This document shows positions 18,507 through 27,893 of a DNA stretch of 64,000 nt, one piece after another. The stretch's first letter is position 1; every line of letters begins with the position of its first letter. The notes under the pieces were generated by a model, which did not search any database, had not been told where the DNA came from, and saw only the letters and a program-made list of their open reading frames with translations. The DNA is from Methanobrevibacter ruminantium M1 (GTDB taxonomy: Archaea > Methanobacteriota > Methanobacteria > Methanobacteriales > Methanobacteriaceae). The stretch lies in NCBI RefSeq assembly GCF_000024185.1, contig NC_013790.1, forward strand, positions 2,293,001 through 2,357,000, read 5' to 3'. The position numbers and the translations under genes were made by a program.

Positions 18507-18785
18507 TTAAAATTCCTTTAACATTTCAACTATTTCTTCTTTACCATATCCTAATTTAACTAAAAGGGATTTAAGACTGTCTCCACCTTCCCATTTTACA
18601 TCTTTCCATGCTTTAAAGTCATTTCTTAAAATAGCATTTATTATAAGTTGTACAGTAATGAAATCATCACTATTAATGACCATTAAAGCATCCGCTTGTG
18701 AGAATTTTCCTTCAGGATCCACCAAATCATATTTGCCGGAGTCCATATCTTTTTTAACAATAGCACTATCGATTTTAAAAGGCAT
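18507..18785 (-). CDS. Hypothetical protein, 92 aa
   Basis: I do not recognise this protein. It opens MPFKIDSAIVKKDMDSGKYD, is acidic overall, has no membrane span, and ends with a helix-like charged segment (GYGKEEIVEMLKEF). A longer frame begins at 18818, but the ATG at 18785 follows GGTGTTAAA and is chosen. It lies 170 bp after carB on the same strand with an AT-rich gap, so it is probably a separate gene or a weakly coupled third gene. Codon use resembles the neighbours. Confidence 0.7.
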   Translation of the reverse strand: MPFKIDSAIVKKDMDSGKYDLVDPEGKFSQADALMVINSDDFITVQLIINAILRNDFKAWKDVKWEGGDSLKSLLVKLGYGKEEIVEMLKEF

Positions 18786-18955
18786 TTTAACACCAAACCA
18801 AATTTGTAAATTTATCAAGAAATGAAAATAAATAAAAATTTAAAAATTAATCAAATAATTAAATTTTATAAAACAATTAAAATAATTAGAATAATTAAAA
18901 AACTATAAAAAATTAAAAATGAATGATTAAAAAGTTATTAAGAGCAATTAGCTAG

Positions 18956-21900
18956 TTAAATATTAGCAATGTGCTCATTTAATGACTTAACTTTTAAATC
19001 ATTTTCCTTAACAGCTGCAATTGCATTTAAAGCAGCTCTTGCTCCTGCTAAGGTAGTCACATAAGGAATTCCAAGCTCTACAGCTAAACGTCTGATTGTA
19101 TAGCCGTCCTTAGAAGCCTGTTCACCATGAGGAGTGTTAATAATCATATCAACCTTTCCATCTAAAATTGCTTCCTTAATGTTAGGCTGTCCTTGGGAAA
19201 CCTTCTTGACCCTTGTAATAGGAACATCAAATATTGAATTGGCTGTACCCTTGGTAGCCATTATATTAAATCCTAAAGCATGAGCCTTCTCTGCAATCGG
19301 CTGAATCTTAGGCTGATCCTGTTCCCTTACACTGATGAAGAGGTTTCCTTCCTTAGGCAAGTCCATTCCCGCTGAAAGCTGTGACTTATAGAAAGCAAGG
19401 CCGAAGTTTTCATCAATACCAATACTTTCTCCTGTGGATTTCATTTCAGGACCTAAGACACTGTCAGATTCTGTAAGCTTTAAGAATGGGAAAACAGATT
19501 CCTTAACAGCTACGTGATTGATCTTGATTTCCTTGGTTAAATTAAAGTCCTTAAGGGTCTTGCCCATCATCAAGGAGGTTGCAACCTTTGCAAGAGGAAC
19601 ACCAATTGCCTTACTTACAAATGGAACGGTTCTGCTCGCCCTTGGGTTAGCTTCAATGATGTAAACTCTTTCCTCATCCAATTTAACAGCATATTGAATG
19701 TTCATGAGCCCAATGACATCTAATTCCAAAGCCAATTTTCTTGTATTTTCTCTGATTACTTCAAGCAAATGCTCTGGAATGGTTTGAGGAGGTATTACAC
19801 AAGCAGAGTCTCCTGAGTGGACACCAGCCTCTTCAATGTGCTCCATAATACCTGCAATGAATACGTCTTCCCCGTCGCATAAAAGGTCTACATCAAGCTC
19901 TACAGCATCTTCAAGGAACTTGTCCACAAGAATAGGATGCTCTGGAGAGACCTTTACAGCCTCTTTCATATATTCCTCAAGCTCATCTACACCATAGACG
20001 ATTTCCATCGCCCTTCCGCCGATAACATAGGACGGACGAACAAGAACTGGGAAGCCTATTCTTTCTGCTGCCTCTTTTGCCTCATCAAATGAATTGGCCA
20101 ATCCATAAGGGGCCTGATGAATATGCAAGTCATTCAATACTTCAGTGAATCTTTCCCTGTCTTCAACCCTATCAATGCTTTCATATGGAGTACCTAATAT
20201 CTTGACTCCAGCCTTTGCAAGAGGAACAGAGAGATTGATTGATGTTTGACCTCCGAACTGAACGATGACACCCTCTGGCTCTACCTGTTCAATGATTCCC
20301 ATAATATCCTCATAGGTTAAAGGTTCGAAGAACAAGTCATCTGAAACGTCATAGTCAGTACTTACAGTTTCAGGGTTGTTGTTTACAAGAATTGTTTCTA
20401 TTCCTTGGTCCTTTAAGGCAAGGGAAGAATGTACACAACAGTAATCGAACTCAATTCCCTGACCGATTCTGATTGGACCTGCGCCGATAATCAAAATCTT
20501 TCTATTGTCAGACTTTACAAGCTCATTTCCTTTGTCATAGCTGCTGTAATAATAAGGGGTTTTAGCTTCAAACTCAGCAGCACAGGTATCTACCATCTTA
20601 TAGGATGGCTTAATATCAAATTTATCAAGAAGTGCTTTAACATCCTCTTCTTCAATTCCTGCAAGCTTTGCAAGTGTGAAATTGGAGAATCCTAATTTTT
20701 TAGCCTTAAGCAAGAATTCTTCATCTTCAAGAGCCTCTTTTGTAACCTGATTTTCAAACTCAACTATGTTTTCAATCTTGTATAGGAAGAATGCATCCAT
20801 CTTAGAGAGCTCTGCAAGCTCCTCTACGCTTCTTCCGTCCTTGATTGCAGAGTACATATGGAAGAGCCTTTCATCGGTAGGGTTTGCAAGGTTGTCTTCA
20901 GTGTATTCAAGATACTCGAATCCATGAAGGCCGATATCCAATGAACGGATAGCCTTTTGAATGGCCTCTTCATAGGTTCTTCCTATAGCCATTACCTCTC
21001 CTGTTGCCTTCATCTGAACTCCAATCTTTCTGTCGATTCCTTTGAACTTGTCAAACGGCCATCTTGGGATTTTTACAACGATATAATCAATGGATGGCTC
21101 AAAGGAAGCAGGAGTCTCTTTTGTAATGTCGTTTTGAATCTCATCCAATGTAAGTCCAAGTGCAACCTTGGAGGAGATCTTTGCAATAGGATAACCGGTA
21201 GCCTTGGATGCTAGCGCACTACTTCGGCTTACACGTGGGTTAACTTCAATAATCTTGTATTCGTTGGTTTCAGGGTTCAATGCAAATTGGATATTACATC
21301 CACCATTGATTCCAAGGTTTCTGATAATCTTAATGGAAGCGTCTCTTAGGCGCTGACAGACCTCATCATTCAGGTTTTGAATAGGAGCAACCACTATACT
21401 GTCTCCAGTGTGAATTCCCATAGGGTCCACATTTTCCATGTTACATACGATAATACAGGTGTCGTTCTTGTCTCTCATTACCTCAAATTCGATTTCCTTC
21501 CATCCTAAAACGGATTCGTCAATCAATACTTGGTTGATGTAACTCATGTCAAGACCGTGGGTGGTTACCTCAATAAGCTCTTCCTTATTGTGGGCTATTC
21601 CTCCACCGGTACCTCCTAAAGTGAATGCAGGACGTACGATGACAGGGTATCCGATTTCTTCGACAGCTTCTAAAGCCCCTTCAACAGATTCCACTGCATG
21701 ACATTTAGGAATAGGCTCATCTAGCCTATCCATAAAGTTAGCAAAGAGGTCTCTGTCTTCCACATCTGCAATTGTTTGAACGTCAGAACCTATGACCTTT
21801 ATTCCTTCCAAAAGACCTAATTTTCCAAGTTCAGTTGCAATGTTTAAACCGGTCTGTCCTCCCATGGTAGGTAGTATCGCATCAATATTCTCTTTTTCAA

Positions 21901-22132
21901 TAATTTGAGCTACTAGCTCTGCAGTTAAAGGCTCTGTATAAACTGTATCGGCCATATCCATATCAGTTTGAATGGTAGCTGGATTGCTGTTAACTAGAAC
22001 AGTTTCCAAACCCTCTTCCCTAAGTGATTTACAAGCTTGTGAACCGGAGTAGTCAAACTCAGCAGCTTGTCCAATCTGAATAGGCCCAGAACCAATTATA
22101 AGCACTTTATTAATATCCTTATCAACAGGCAT
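18956..22132 (-). CDS. carB: Carbamoyl-phosphate synthase large subunit
   Basis: 1058-aa synthetase, full length and not split as in some archaea. Two homologous ATP-grasp halves are seen: the first starts KVLIIGSGPIQIGQAAEFDY and the second, near residue 547, ILIIGAGPIRIGQGIEFDY. The C-terminal 130 residues form the MGS-like allosteric domain (NLFISVREQDQPK). It makes carbamoyl phosphate from bicarbonate, ATP and ammonia supplied by CarA, feeding pyrimidine and arginine synthesis. GAGAGGATAAG precedes the ATG. carA is 107 bp upstream on the same strand, so they form an operon. Confidence 0.97.
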   Translation of the reverse strand: MPVDKDINKVLIIGSGPIQIGQAAEFDYSGSQACKSLREEGLETVLVNSNPATIQTDMDMADTVYTEPLTAELVAQIIEKENIDAILPTMGGQTGLNIATELGKLGLLEGIKVIGSDVQTIADVEDRDLFANFMDRLDEPIPKCHAVESVEGALEAVEEIGYPVIVRPAFTLGGTGGGIAHNKEELIEVTTHGLDMSYINQVLIDESVLGWKEIEFEVMRDKNDTCIIVCNMENVDPMGIHTGDSIVVAPIQNLNDEVCQRLRDASIKIIRNLGINGGCNIQFALNPETNEYKIIEVNPRVSRSSALASKATGYPIAKISSKVALGLTLDEIQNDITKETPASFEPSIDYIVVKIPRWPFDKFKGIDRKIGVQMKATGEVMAIGRTYEEAIQKAIRSLDIGLHGFEYLEYTEDNLANPTDERLFHMYSAIKDGRSVEELAELSKMDAFFLYKIENIVEFENQVTKEALEDEEFLLKAKKLGFSNFTLAKLAGIEEEDVKALLDKFDIKPSYKMVDTCAAEFEAKTPYYYSSYDKGNELVKSDNRKILIIGAGPIRIGQGIEFDYCCVHSSLALKDQGIETILVNNNPETVSTDYDVSDDLFFEPLTYEDIMGIIEQVEPEGVIVQFGGQTSINLSVPLAKAGVKILGTPYESIDRVEDRERFTEVLNDLHIHQAPYGLANSFDEAKEAAERIGFPVLVRPSYVIGGRAMEIVYGVDELEEYMKEAVKVSPEHPILVDKFLEDAVELDVDLLCDGEDVFIAGIMEHIEEAGVHSGDSACVIPPQTIPEHLLEVIRENTRKLALELDVIGLMNIQYAVKLDEERVYIIEANPRASRTVPFVSKAIGVPLAKVATSLMMGKTLKDFNLTKEIKINHVAVKESVFPFLKLTESDSVLGPEMKSTGESIGIDENFGLAFYKSQLSAGMDLPKEGNLFISVREQDQPKIQPIAEKAHALGFNIMATKGTANSIFDVPITRVKKVSQGQPNIKEAILDGKVDMIINTPHGEQASKDGYTIRRLAVELGIPYVTTLAGARAALNAIAAVKENDLKVKSLNEHIANI

Positions 22133-22239
22133 CTTATCCTCTCTTAAATAATCTTAATTAGTTTAATAATACAATGAATGTTTATTTAGAATGATTCAAG
22201 TTTTTTCCCTCAAAATGACTCAATTTGTTTTCCCAATAT

Positions 22240-23319
22240 CTAGTACTCCCTAATCATTTGGCCAAACTCTTCAAACAAGACCTTAGTATCATTAGGTCCA
22301 GGACCGGATTCCGGGTGATACTGAATGGTCCTTAAAGGCAATTCCTTATGCAAAAATCCTTCAGGAGTGCCGTCATTTAAGTTTATTTGATTGAGTTCCA
22401 AGTCACTTCCAGCTAAAGATTCAGGATCAATACAGAATCCATGGTTTTGTGAAGTGATAAACACTTTTCCAGTGTTTAAGTCCTTAACTGGCTGATTTGC
22501 TCCTCTGTGACCAAATTTCATTTTATATGTTGTTGCGCCAAATGCCTTAGCGATTACTTGCTGACCCATGCAAATTCCGAATACAGGGAATCTGTTAAGC
22601 AATTTTTCCACATTTTCAATTGTGCTGGTTAATCTCTCAGGGTTTCCAGGGCCTGAAGAGACCATAAGCCCATCAACTCCATAATCAAGAATTGTTTGAT
22701 AATCTGTATCATATGGGAAAAGGGCAACGCCAATATTGTTTTCAAGGAAACATTTAATGATATTCCTTTTAACTCCACAGTCAATAATAGCTACAGTCTT
22801 GTCAAAGTCTCCAAAAGCCTTAATCTCTGGAGTTGAAACCAATGGAACCAAATCCAATTCAGTGATGCTTGTATGTTCACGTGCCTTTGCAACAAGTTCA
22901 TCATCATCAATCTCTTCAGTGGCAAGGGCTGCCTTTAATGAACCTTTCTCACGGATTTTTAAAGTCAAGTCCCTTGTATCAATATCTTCGATTCCAGATA
23001 CTTTGAATTCCTTTAAAAAGTCATCCAAGGTCTTTTTAGTTCCGAAATTGGATAATTTCTTACATGCTTCCCTTACTACAAATCCTTCTACATGAACACT
23101 GTCAGATTGATACCAATCTTCGCTTACACCATAATTTCCTTCCAAAGGATATGTGCTCATTAATATTTGTCCCTTAAAGGAAGGGTCTGTTAGGCTTTCT
23201 GTATAACCGGACATGCCAGTTGAAAAAGCAAGCTCACCTACAGTCGTAGTTTCATAACCAAAGGCTTTACCTTTTAGGACAGTTCCATCTTCCAAAGCTA
23301 ATTTTGCTTCATTTCCCAT
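22240..23319 (-). CDS. carA: Carbamoyl-phosphate synthase small subunit (glutaminase)
   Basis: 359-aa subunit with the N-terminal CPSase_sm domain (AKLALEDGTVLKGKAFG) and a C-terminal class I glutaminase. The nucleophile Cys lies in FGICMGQQVIAKAFGA (many relatives have GxCLGHQ; here Met and Gln). The catalytic His and Glu are in IQYHPESGPGPND, with SQNHGFCID before them. It frees ammonia from glutamine and passes it to CarB. GGTGATTAA precedes the ATG. First gene of the carA-carB operon. Confidence 0.97.
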   Translation of the reverse strand: MGNEAKLALEDGTVLKGKAFGYETTTVGELAFSTGMSGYTESLTDPSFKGQILMSTYPLEGNYGVSEDWYQSDSVHVEGFVVREACKKLSNFGTKKTLDDFLKEFKVSGIEDIDTRDLTLKIREKGSLKAALATEEIDDDELVAKAREHTSITELDLVPLVSTPEIKAFGDFDKTVAIIDCGVKRNIIKCFLENNIGVALFPYDTDYQTILDYGVDGLMVSSGPGNPERLTSTIENVEKLLNRFPVFGICMGQQVIAKAFGATTYKMKFGHRGANQPVKDLNTGKVFITSQNHGFCIDPESLAGSDLELNQINLNDGTPEGFLHKELPLRTIQYHPESGPGPNDTKVLFEEFGQMIREY

Positions 23320-23726
23320 TTAATCACCAAATAATTCATTGTATTTTGTTGAATTTCTATAGTTAGTTAAATAATAAAAATAAAATTTAAAATTCCTATA
23401 AAACCATAAGAATCTTCAATAAAAACTATTAAGTTTCCTTAATTATTTATGTAATTTATTTAATTTAAATGATTCTATAAGTCCTTTTGAATAATAAAAA
23501 TCAATAGTTTTTTATTAATTTTTTAATCAATAATTATAGAAATAAATCTTTCATTACAAAATTTACATTAAGGAGACTATAATTTATTATAATAATATAT
23601 TTGAAATTTGAAATATTTTAAGTTAACTATTAAAAAAAGAATATTTTAAAAATTGAATTAATGCTAAACTATTAAAAGAAAAATGGAAAAAAAAACAAGT
23701 GAAATATTATCAAAAAAAAGAAAAGA
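23320..23726. other. Non-coding spacer upstream of carA
   Basis: 407 bp, AT-rich. The carA promoter must lie at its left end. The right end has A-runs (23640-23720) that act as T-runs for the minus-strand gene ending at 23727. No gene or repeat seen. Confidence 0.5.
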
Positions 23727-24476
23727 TTAGTATTCTCCGCTAGAACATCTCTCAAATTTCATTTTCTTTTTTAAGCTTCTAGTTTCTTCCTCTGAAAGCT
23801 CCTTATTCATTTGAGAGACAAAATCAGACAATTTAGACTGTTTAGAAGAAAGAGAATTATGAGATTCATCGCCAGAATTGGAGCCATTAGAATTATTCAA
23901 ATCATCTTCTTTAATAGAAGAATCATTTAAATCATTAGAATTAGTTAAATCACCAGATAAACTAGTATTTTTATTAGATTCATTCGCTTCTATCCAATCA
24001 GACTCATTTGAATTAAAATCATACTTTTTATCCAAACCAGACTTGACATAGGAATACTTCACAACCAAGGCATCATAAAACCACCTTACAGCAAATCCAT
24101 CAGAACTGCTTAAAGACAAGACCCTCTTAGAATATCCGTTTTTAGAATAAACTATCCTTATGGAACTATATAAAGATGATAGAGTGGACTTAATCAAGTC
24201 CAATTCAAGAATTTCCCTATAATAAATCTTTTGAGAGCCTAAAGACTTTCGCTTAAGCAAGGATTTCTTTTTTAAAAGAATGCAATCTTCTTCAAGAGTG
24301 GTTTCAGAGATTATACTAGAAGACATTGCAAGATTAGAGAAATTAGGATCATTATGAGAGATTGAAAAATTAAGTGAATATTTGCCATTGAATGCTTTAT
24401 CATTGCCTTTTACTGGATCATATTGATTATTCACATCTAAATCCTTATTAAAATCAGAGTTATCAAAATGAGACAT
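23727..24476 (-). CDS. Hypothetical protein, possibly PH-like, with a polar tail
   Basis: 249 aa, not recognised with certainty. Residues about 55-140 look like a compact beta-rich unit (TLEEDCILLKKKSLLKRKS, then KIYYREILELDLIKS and a Trp near the end), which recalls bacterial PH-like domains; this is a guess. Residues about 150-215 are a Ser/Asn/Asp-rich stretch without structure, and the end is a charged helix (EEETRSLKKKMKF). No membrane span. GGTGAATTG precedes the ATG. The start overlaps the end of the upstream membrane-protein gene by 14 bp, so the two are translated from one mRNA. Confidence 0.75.
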   Translation of the reverse strand: MSHFDNSDFNKDLDVNNQYDPVKGNDKAFNGKYSLNFSISHNDPNFSNLAMSSSIISETTLEEDCILLKKKSLLKRKSLGSQKIYYREILELDLIKSTLSSLYSSIRIVYSKNGYSKRVLSLSSSDGFAVRWFYDALVVKYSYVKSGLDKKYDFNSNESDWIEANESNKNTSLSGDLTNSNDLNDSSIKEDDLNNSNGSNSGDESHNSLSSKQSKLSDFVSQMNKELSEEETRSLKKKMKFERCSSGEY

Positions 24477-24852
24477 TCAATTCACCTTCAAAAGCATAAA
24501 TCAAAATTAAATAAATCACCATAGATAGAAAATAAGCCAAAATATCCAAATAATCAAATACAGAGCCTGGCTTAATGAATAAAGCAACATATTCCCAAAA
24601 GAATGCTGCAAATATTGTTATGATTACAATTATCCAGAAATTGTCTATCTTATATGGAAAAACAAGATTTAAAAAGCTGAACAATACCATAATTGCAAAT
24701 AAATCGTCAAAATAAAATTTAAAGAAATCTCCAAAGGAACTTAAAAAATAAATATTCAATAAATACAAAAGCAAAGAAGCAATTAGGATTGCTAAATTAT
24801 ATTTTCTAAAGTTCAAATCATTTCTTTCTAATGAAAACCTATCTAAGAACAT
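24463..24852 (-). CDS. Small integral membrane protein, 129 aa
   Basis: Four strongly hydrophobic spans at about residues 20-40, 47-65, 70-92 and 103-122, with a short N-terminal charged head (MFLDRFSLERNDLNFRK). The segment FFWEYVALF followed by DYLDILAYFLSMVIY recalls small VanZ-like or DUF2238-type membrane proteins, but I do not assign it. No clear ribosome site is seen. It overlaps the downstream gene by 14 bp, and the tail-anchored 75-aa gene lies 78 bp upstream on the same strand, so all three may be one operon at the membrane. Confidence 0.75.
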   Translation of the reverse strand: MFLDRFSLERNDLNFRKYNLAILIASLLLYLLNIYFLSSFGDFFKFYFDDLFAIMVLFSFLNLVFPYKIDNFWIIVIITIFAAFFWEYVALFIKPGSVFDYLDILAYFLSMVIYLILIYAFEGELNVSF

Positions 24853-24930
24853 TTAAATCATAAAAAGAATTTTAAAATCAAACATATAAATTAGTTTTAG
24901 CCGTTTGGCAAATATTAATTAAAACAGATA

Positions 24931-25158
24931 TTAACAAAATGTCAATAAGAATATTGCAATGAGAACAATTGCCACTAAAGCAAGTATAATTAACTTTTCA
25001 TTGGATAAGCTAATGGTTGCAGTTCTAAATGTAGTGTTGGATGTGTAATTATTATCATTTGAACTTTTAGAGTAATCATTATCCTCTTCATCATCGCTAA
25101 CTACTATTGCTGTTTCCTTAACTTCATAATCTTCAACATCTATTACTTCATCTTCCAT
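24931..25158 (-). CDS. Small acidic protein with C-terminal membrane anchor
   Basis: 75 aa. The first 45 residues are very acidic and Asn/Ser-rich (MEDEVIDVEDYEVKETAIVV then DDEEDND), and the last 20 are one membrane span (IILALVAIVLIAIFLLTFC). This is a tail-anchored layout with the acidic part probably in the cytoplasm. Not recognised; related only in layout to other small anchors. AAGGAATGTTCTT precedes the ATG. First of three minus-strand genes of unknown function. Confidence 0.7.
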   Translation of the reverse strand: MEDEVIDVEDYEVKETAIVVSDDEEDNDYSKSSNDNNYTSNTTFRTATISLSNEKLIILALVAIVLIAIFLLTFC

Positions 25159-25431
25159 AAGAACATTCCTTTAATTTTTTTTATCATTTTTCAATTTGCA
25201 TATATACTTTATATTTCATCTATAAAAAAATTTTAGATAGTTGTAAAAATTTAAACCAAAAAAAGAAAAATAAAGGGTAGTGAAAAAAATCAAATTAAAT
25301 AACCCCAATGGCTAAAAATTAGATATCTATAAAAACAACAATTTACAATAAAATAATATAGACAATTAATTAAAATTATCTATCAAATTTATCAATAGAT
25401 TGCATTATTAAAAAAGAGAGAAGGTGGAAAA

Positions 25432-25662
25432 ATGAATCAATTTTGTCCAAAATGTGGTGCAAAGCTTTTAGACCCTTATGCAAAGTTTTGTAGTCAATGC
25501 GGCACTAATCTTACTGAAAAGAAAGAAATAAACATTGATGAATTGCCTGAAGAAAGAATTGACTTAAGAGAAGGGATGACAAACACCAATAAAGGAATGT
25601 ACAGATACACAAAATGGGGAAGACGAAAGAAAAAACCTGTAAATTGGGATATGGAAAAGTAA
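25432..25662 (+). CDS. Zinc-ribbon protein, 76 aa
   Basis: An N-terminal zinc ribbon, FCPKCGAKLLDPYAKFCSQC, with two CxxC knuckles 15 residues apart, of the zinc_ribbon_2 type. The remainder is polar and ends in a basic segment with GRRKKKP. In larger proteins this ribbon is a small module of unknown partner; here it is nearly the whole protein, so nucleic-acid or protein binding is possible but unproven. AGAAGGTGGAAAA precedes the ATG. A short T-run and a stem (ctcttttt/aaaaagag) follow the stop. Confidence 0.85.
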   Translation: MNQFCPKCGAKLLDPYAKFCSQCGTNLTEKKEINIDELPEERIDLREGMTNTNKGMYRYTKWGRRKKKPVNWDMEK

Positions 25663-25756
25663 TTTACCTCTTTTTAAAAAAAGAGTTAAATTAACAGATT
25701 TATTGAATAAATAATTTTTAATAAGAAATGACTATTAAATATTTTGGAGATTAAAC

Positions 25757-26107
25757 ATGAGATCATTAGAGGAAATTGGAGCTAAAATAGAAGAATTAAA
25801 TGATAAAATTGCAGGAATCAGAGCAGAAGATGAGGAAAATCTAACAAATGAACTTAAAGTCATTCTTGCAGGTTCCGAATTGCAGTCAATCATATTAACA
25901 AGCACATTAACAAGCAAAGAACAGCAAGTTCGAGACTTGCTTGATAAATTTGTACAAAGAGGGGATGAGCTTAACGAAAGATACGAAGAGGCATCTATAG
26001 AAGATGATGCAGCTGCAAAAAATCAATTGCATGCTATGATTTGGACCAATGACATAAGAATTGACACCCTCAAATGGGTTCTTGAAGAAGAAGATGTTGG
26101 AATTTAA
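25757..26107 (+). CDS. Hypothetical helical protein, 116 aa
   Basis: Not recognised. Almost entirely predicted helix: residues 3-30 (LEEIGAKIEELNDKIAG) and 55-85 have heptad-like spacing and probably form a coiled coil. Acidic overall, no Cys, no signal peptide, no membrane span. GGAGATTAAAC gives a good start. It lies 94 bp after the zinc-ribbon gene on the same strand and could be cotranscribed with it. Confidence 0.75.
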   Translation: MRSLEEIGAKIEELNDKIAGIRAEDEENLTNELKVILAGSELQSIILTSTLTSKEQQVRDLLDKFVQRGDELNERYEEASIEDDAAAKNQLHAMIWTNDIRIDTLKWVLEEEDVGI

Positions 26108-26373
26108 TTATTCCAACAGAAACTTTTTAAAACAATCCCCCACCATCAAGAACATATAAAAACACAGCACCACTTTTTAAGTAATATTTTTTTATAAAAA
26201 ATTCCTATTTTACAAGCTTATTTTTTCAAATTCGAAAATTAAACTAAAAAGTTTAAATAATAAAAAGTTTAATAAAAAGAATATAAAATATAATTAGTAA
26301 CTATAAAACCTATTTAAAAAATTTAAAGGGATTGAAAAATACCTATTTTAAAAAAACAATTAAAGGGATTGAA

Positions 26374-27829
26374 ATGAAAAGGATTATTTCCATTTATTCC
26401 ATTATAAGCATTGGTTCTTATTTGCCCTATCCTTGCTGAAGAGGCACATGCAACAACTGTCTTTCTAACATCAGACAACGTTTTAGGCCACGATGAGGAC
26501 ATGCAAATGCTAAATGATATCAAACAGCAGATTGAGACCAAATCAAATGGGCAAATTACAGTCATAGTTGATGAGAATGCCTCAAACCCTGGAGAAGGGA
26601 CTCGGGCAATGAATGCTGATTGCGACATAGCTGTAACAATTGCCTATGCCTGTGCCGGAAACCTGGTGGACCTTGGAAGCTATTCAGTACAATCCACCAA
26701 AAAGATAATCTATGTGAATGCAGGCTCACTTGACCTTACAAGCATAAACTTCTTAAGAAGGTCTTATGACGACAATTGGTCTTCATCCAGCTTTGCATCC
26801 CTTCAAAACCCTGGACAATATCTATATGATTCTGGAATAACCTTATTGCAGCCTGGACAAAAGTTCTATGGGGAAACAGACAATGGAAACCTGGACCATT
26901 GCAGCTCTGAAATAGACGGATACATTGCAGATGAAGTGATGAAGCAAGTCTATTCAAATGGAGTAATCAGAAAACTGGACTCAGATTATATAAACAGACA
27001 CAAGCTGGATCCAAAATACTTAGCAGAAGATTCCAAAAAGATTGTTGACGGATTTGGAACTCCAATGGCAGATTCCTATGGCTCATACACCACACAGCAA
27101 TTATTGTATATGAGCGCATCCTATTTGGTAGGATATAGTCTAGATGTTCCACAACAATTTGCCCCTCCAGAGAATCCTGCAGAATACTCTGCATTTACAA
27201 AGGGAACATATTCATTCAATGAATACTGTGAAATGGCAGATATTGTAGTGGATTATATGAATGAGCATGGAAAGGCTCCAGATTCAATAAGCTATAAGGG
27301 AGCTACAATCAGTTATTATGACTTGGTCTATAACTTTGCGCTCCTTACTCAAGATGATTTCGATGCAGCTCATATGAACTTCCCTCAAAATGCCGACTTC
27401 CAAAAATACAATTCAAATATCCTATTGGACATTCTTCCAATAGCAATTATTATAGTTGTCATTATTGCAGTGGCAATTATAATAAGAAAATTAATTAAAA
27501 AAGGAAGAAGAGGAATTAAGAGAATCAAAAACAGAGGCAAGGACAATAATTATTATAGAAATCAGGCAAGTGGAAACAGATCTAGAAAATCAAGAGGAGG
27601 TTCTAGAGACAATTATTCTAGAAACAGTGCCAGATATAATAATTCAAGAGGAAATCAATCCTCTAGAAAATCTAGAAATAGCGGAAGACCTAGAAACTCT
27701 AGAAACAGCAGAGACTCTAGAAACAGCAAAAATAAAAGGTCAACTAAACTTTTCCACAAAAATGTAGACCTTGACCAATATGATAATTCTAGATCAAAAG
27801 AGCCAAAAAGATTGAATAAGAAAAGATAA
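26374..27829 (+). pseudogene. Membrane-anchored surface protein with pseudomurein-binding-like repeat; frameshift in signal peptide
   Basis: The long frame opens only at a TTG at 26411 without a ribosome site. A proper start lies upstream: ATG 26374 after GGGATTGAA, reading MKRIISIYSIISI, the start of a signal peptide, but in another frame. Removing one G at 26413-26414 joins them into a signal peptide continuing VLICPILAEEAHA and gives exactly 485 codons. The outer part (about 330 residues) ends in a segment like a pseudomurein-binding repeat (FNEYCEMADIVVDYMNEHG, then APDSISYKGATISYYDL). A membrane span (PIAIIIVVIIAVAIIIRK) is followed by a cytoplasmic tail of about 110 residues very rich in Arg, Ser and Asn. 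Likely cell-wall associated; if the extra G is an error, the gene is intact. Confidence 0.7.
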
Positions 27830-27893
27830 ATGATTAATTTAAAAAAATTAGATAGCTATATTATTTCAATTAAAAACAAGCAGGAGGAATAAG

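Noticed and set aside
27570-27767. 65-aa Glu/Leu-rich plus-strand frame
   Set aside because: It is the out-of-phase reading of the Arg/Ser/Asn-rich tail of the surface protein.
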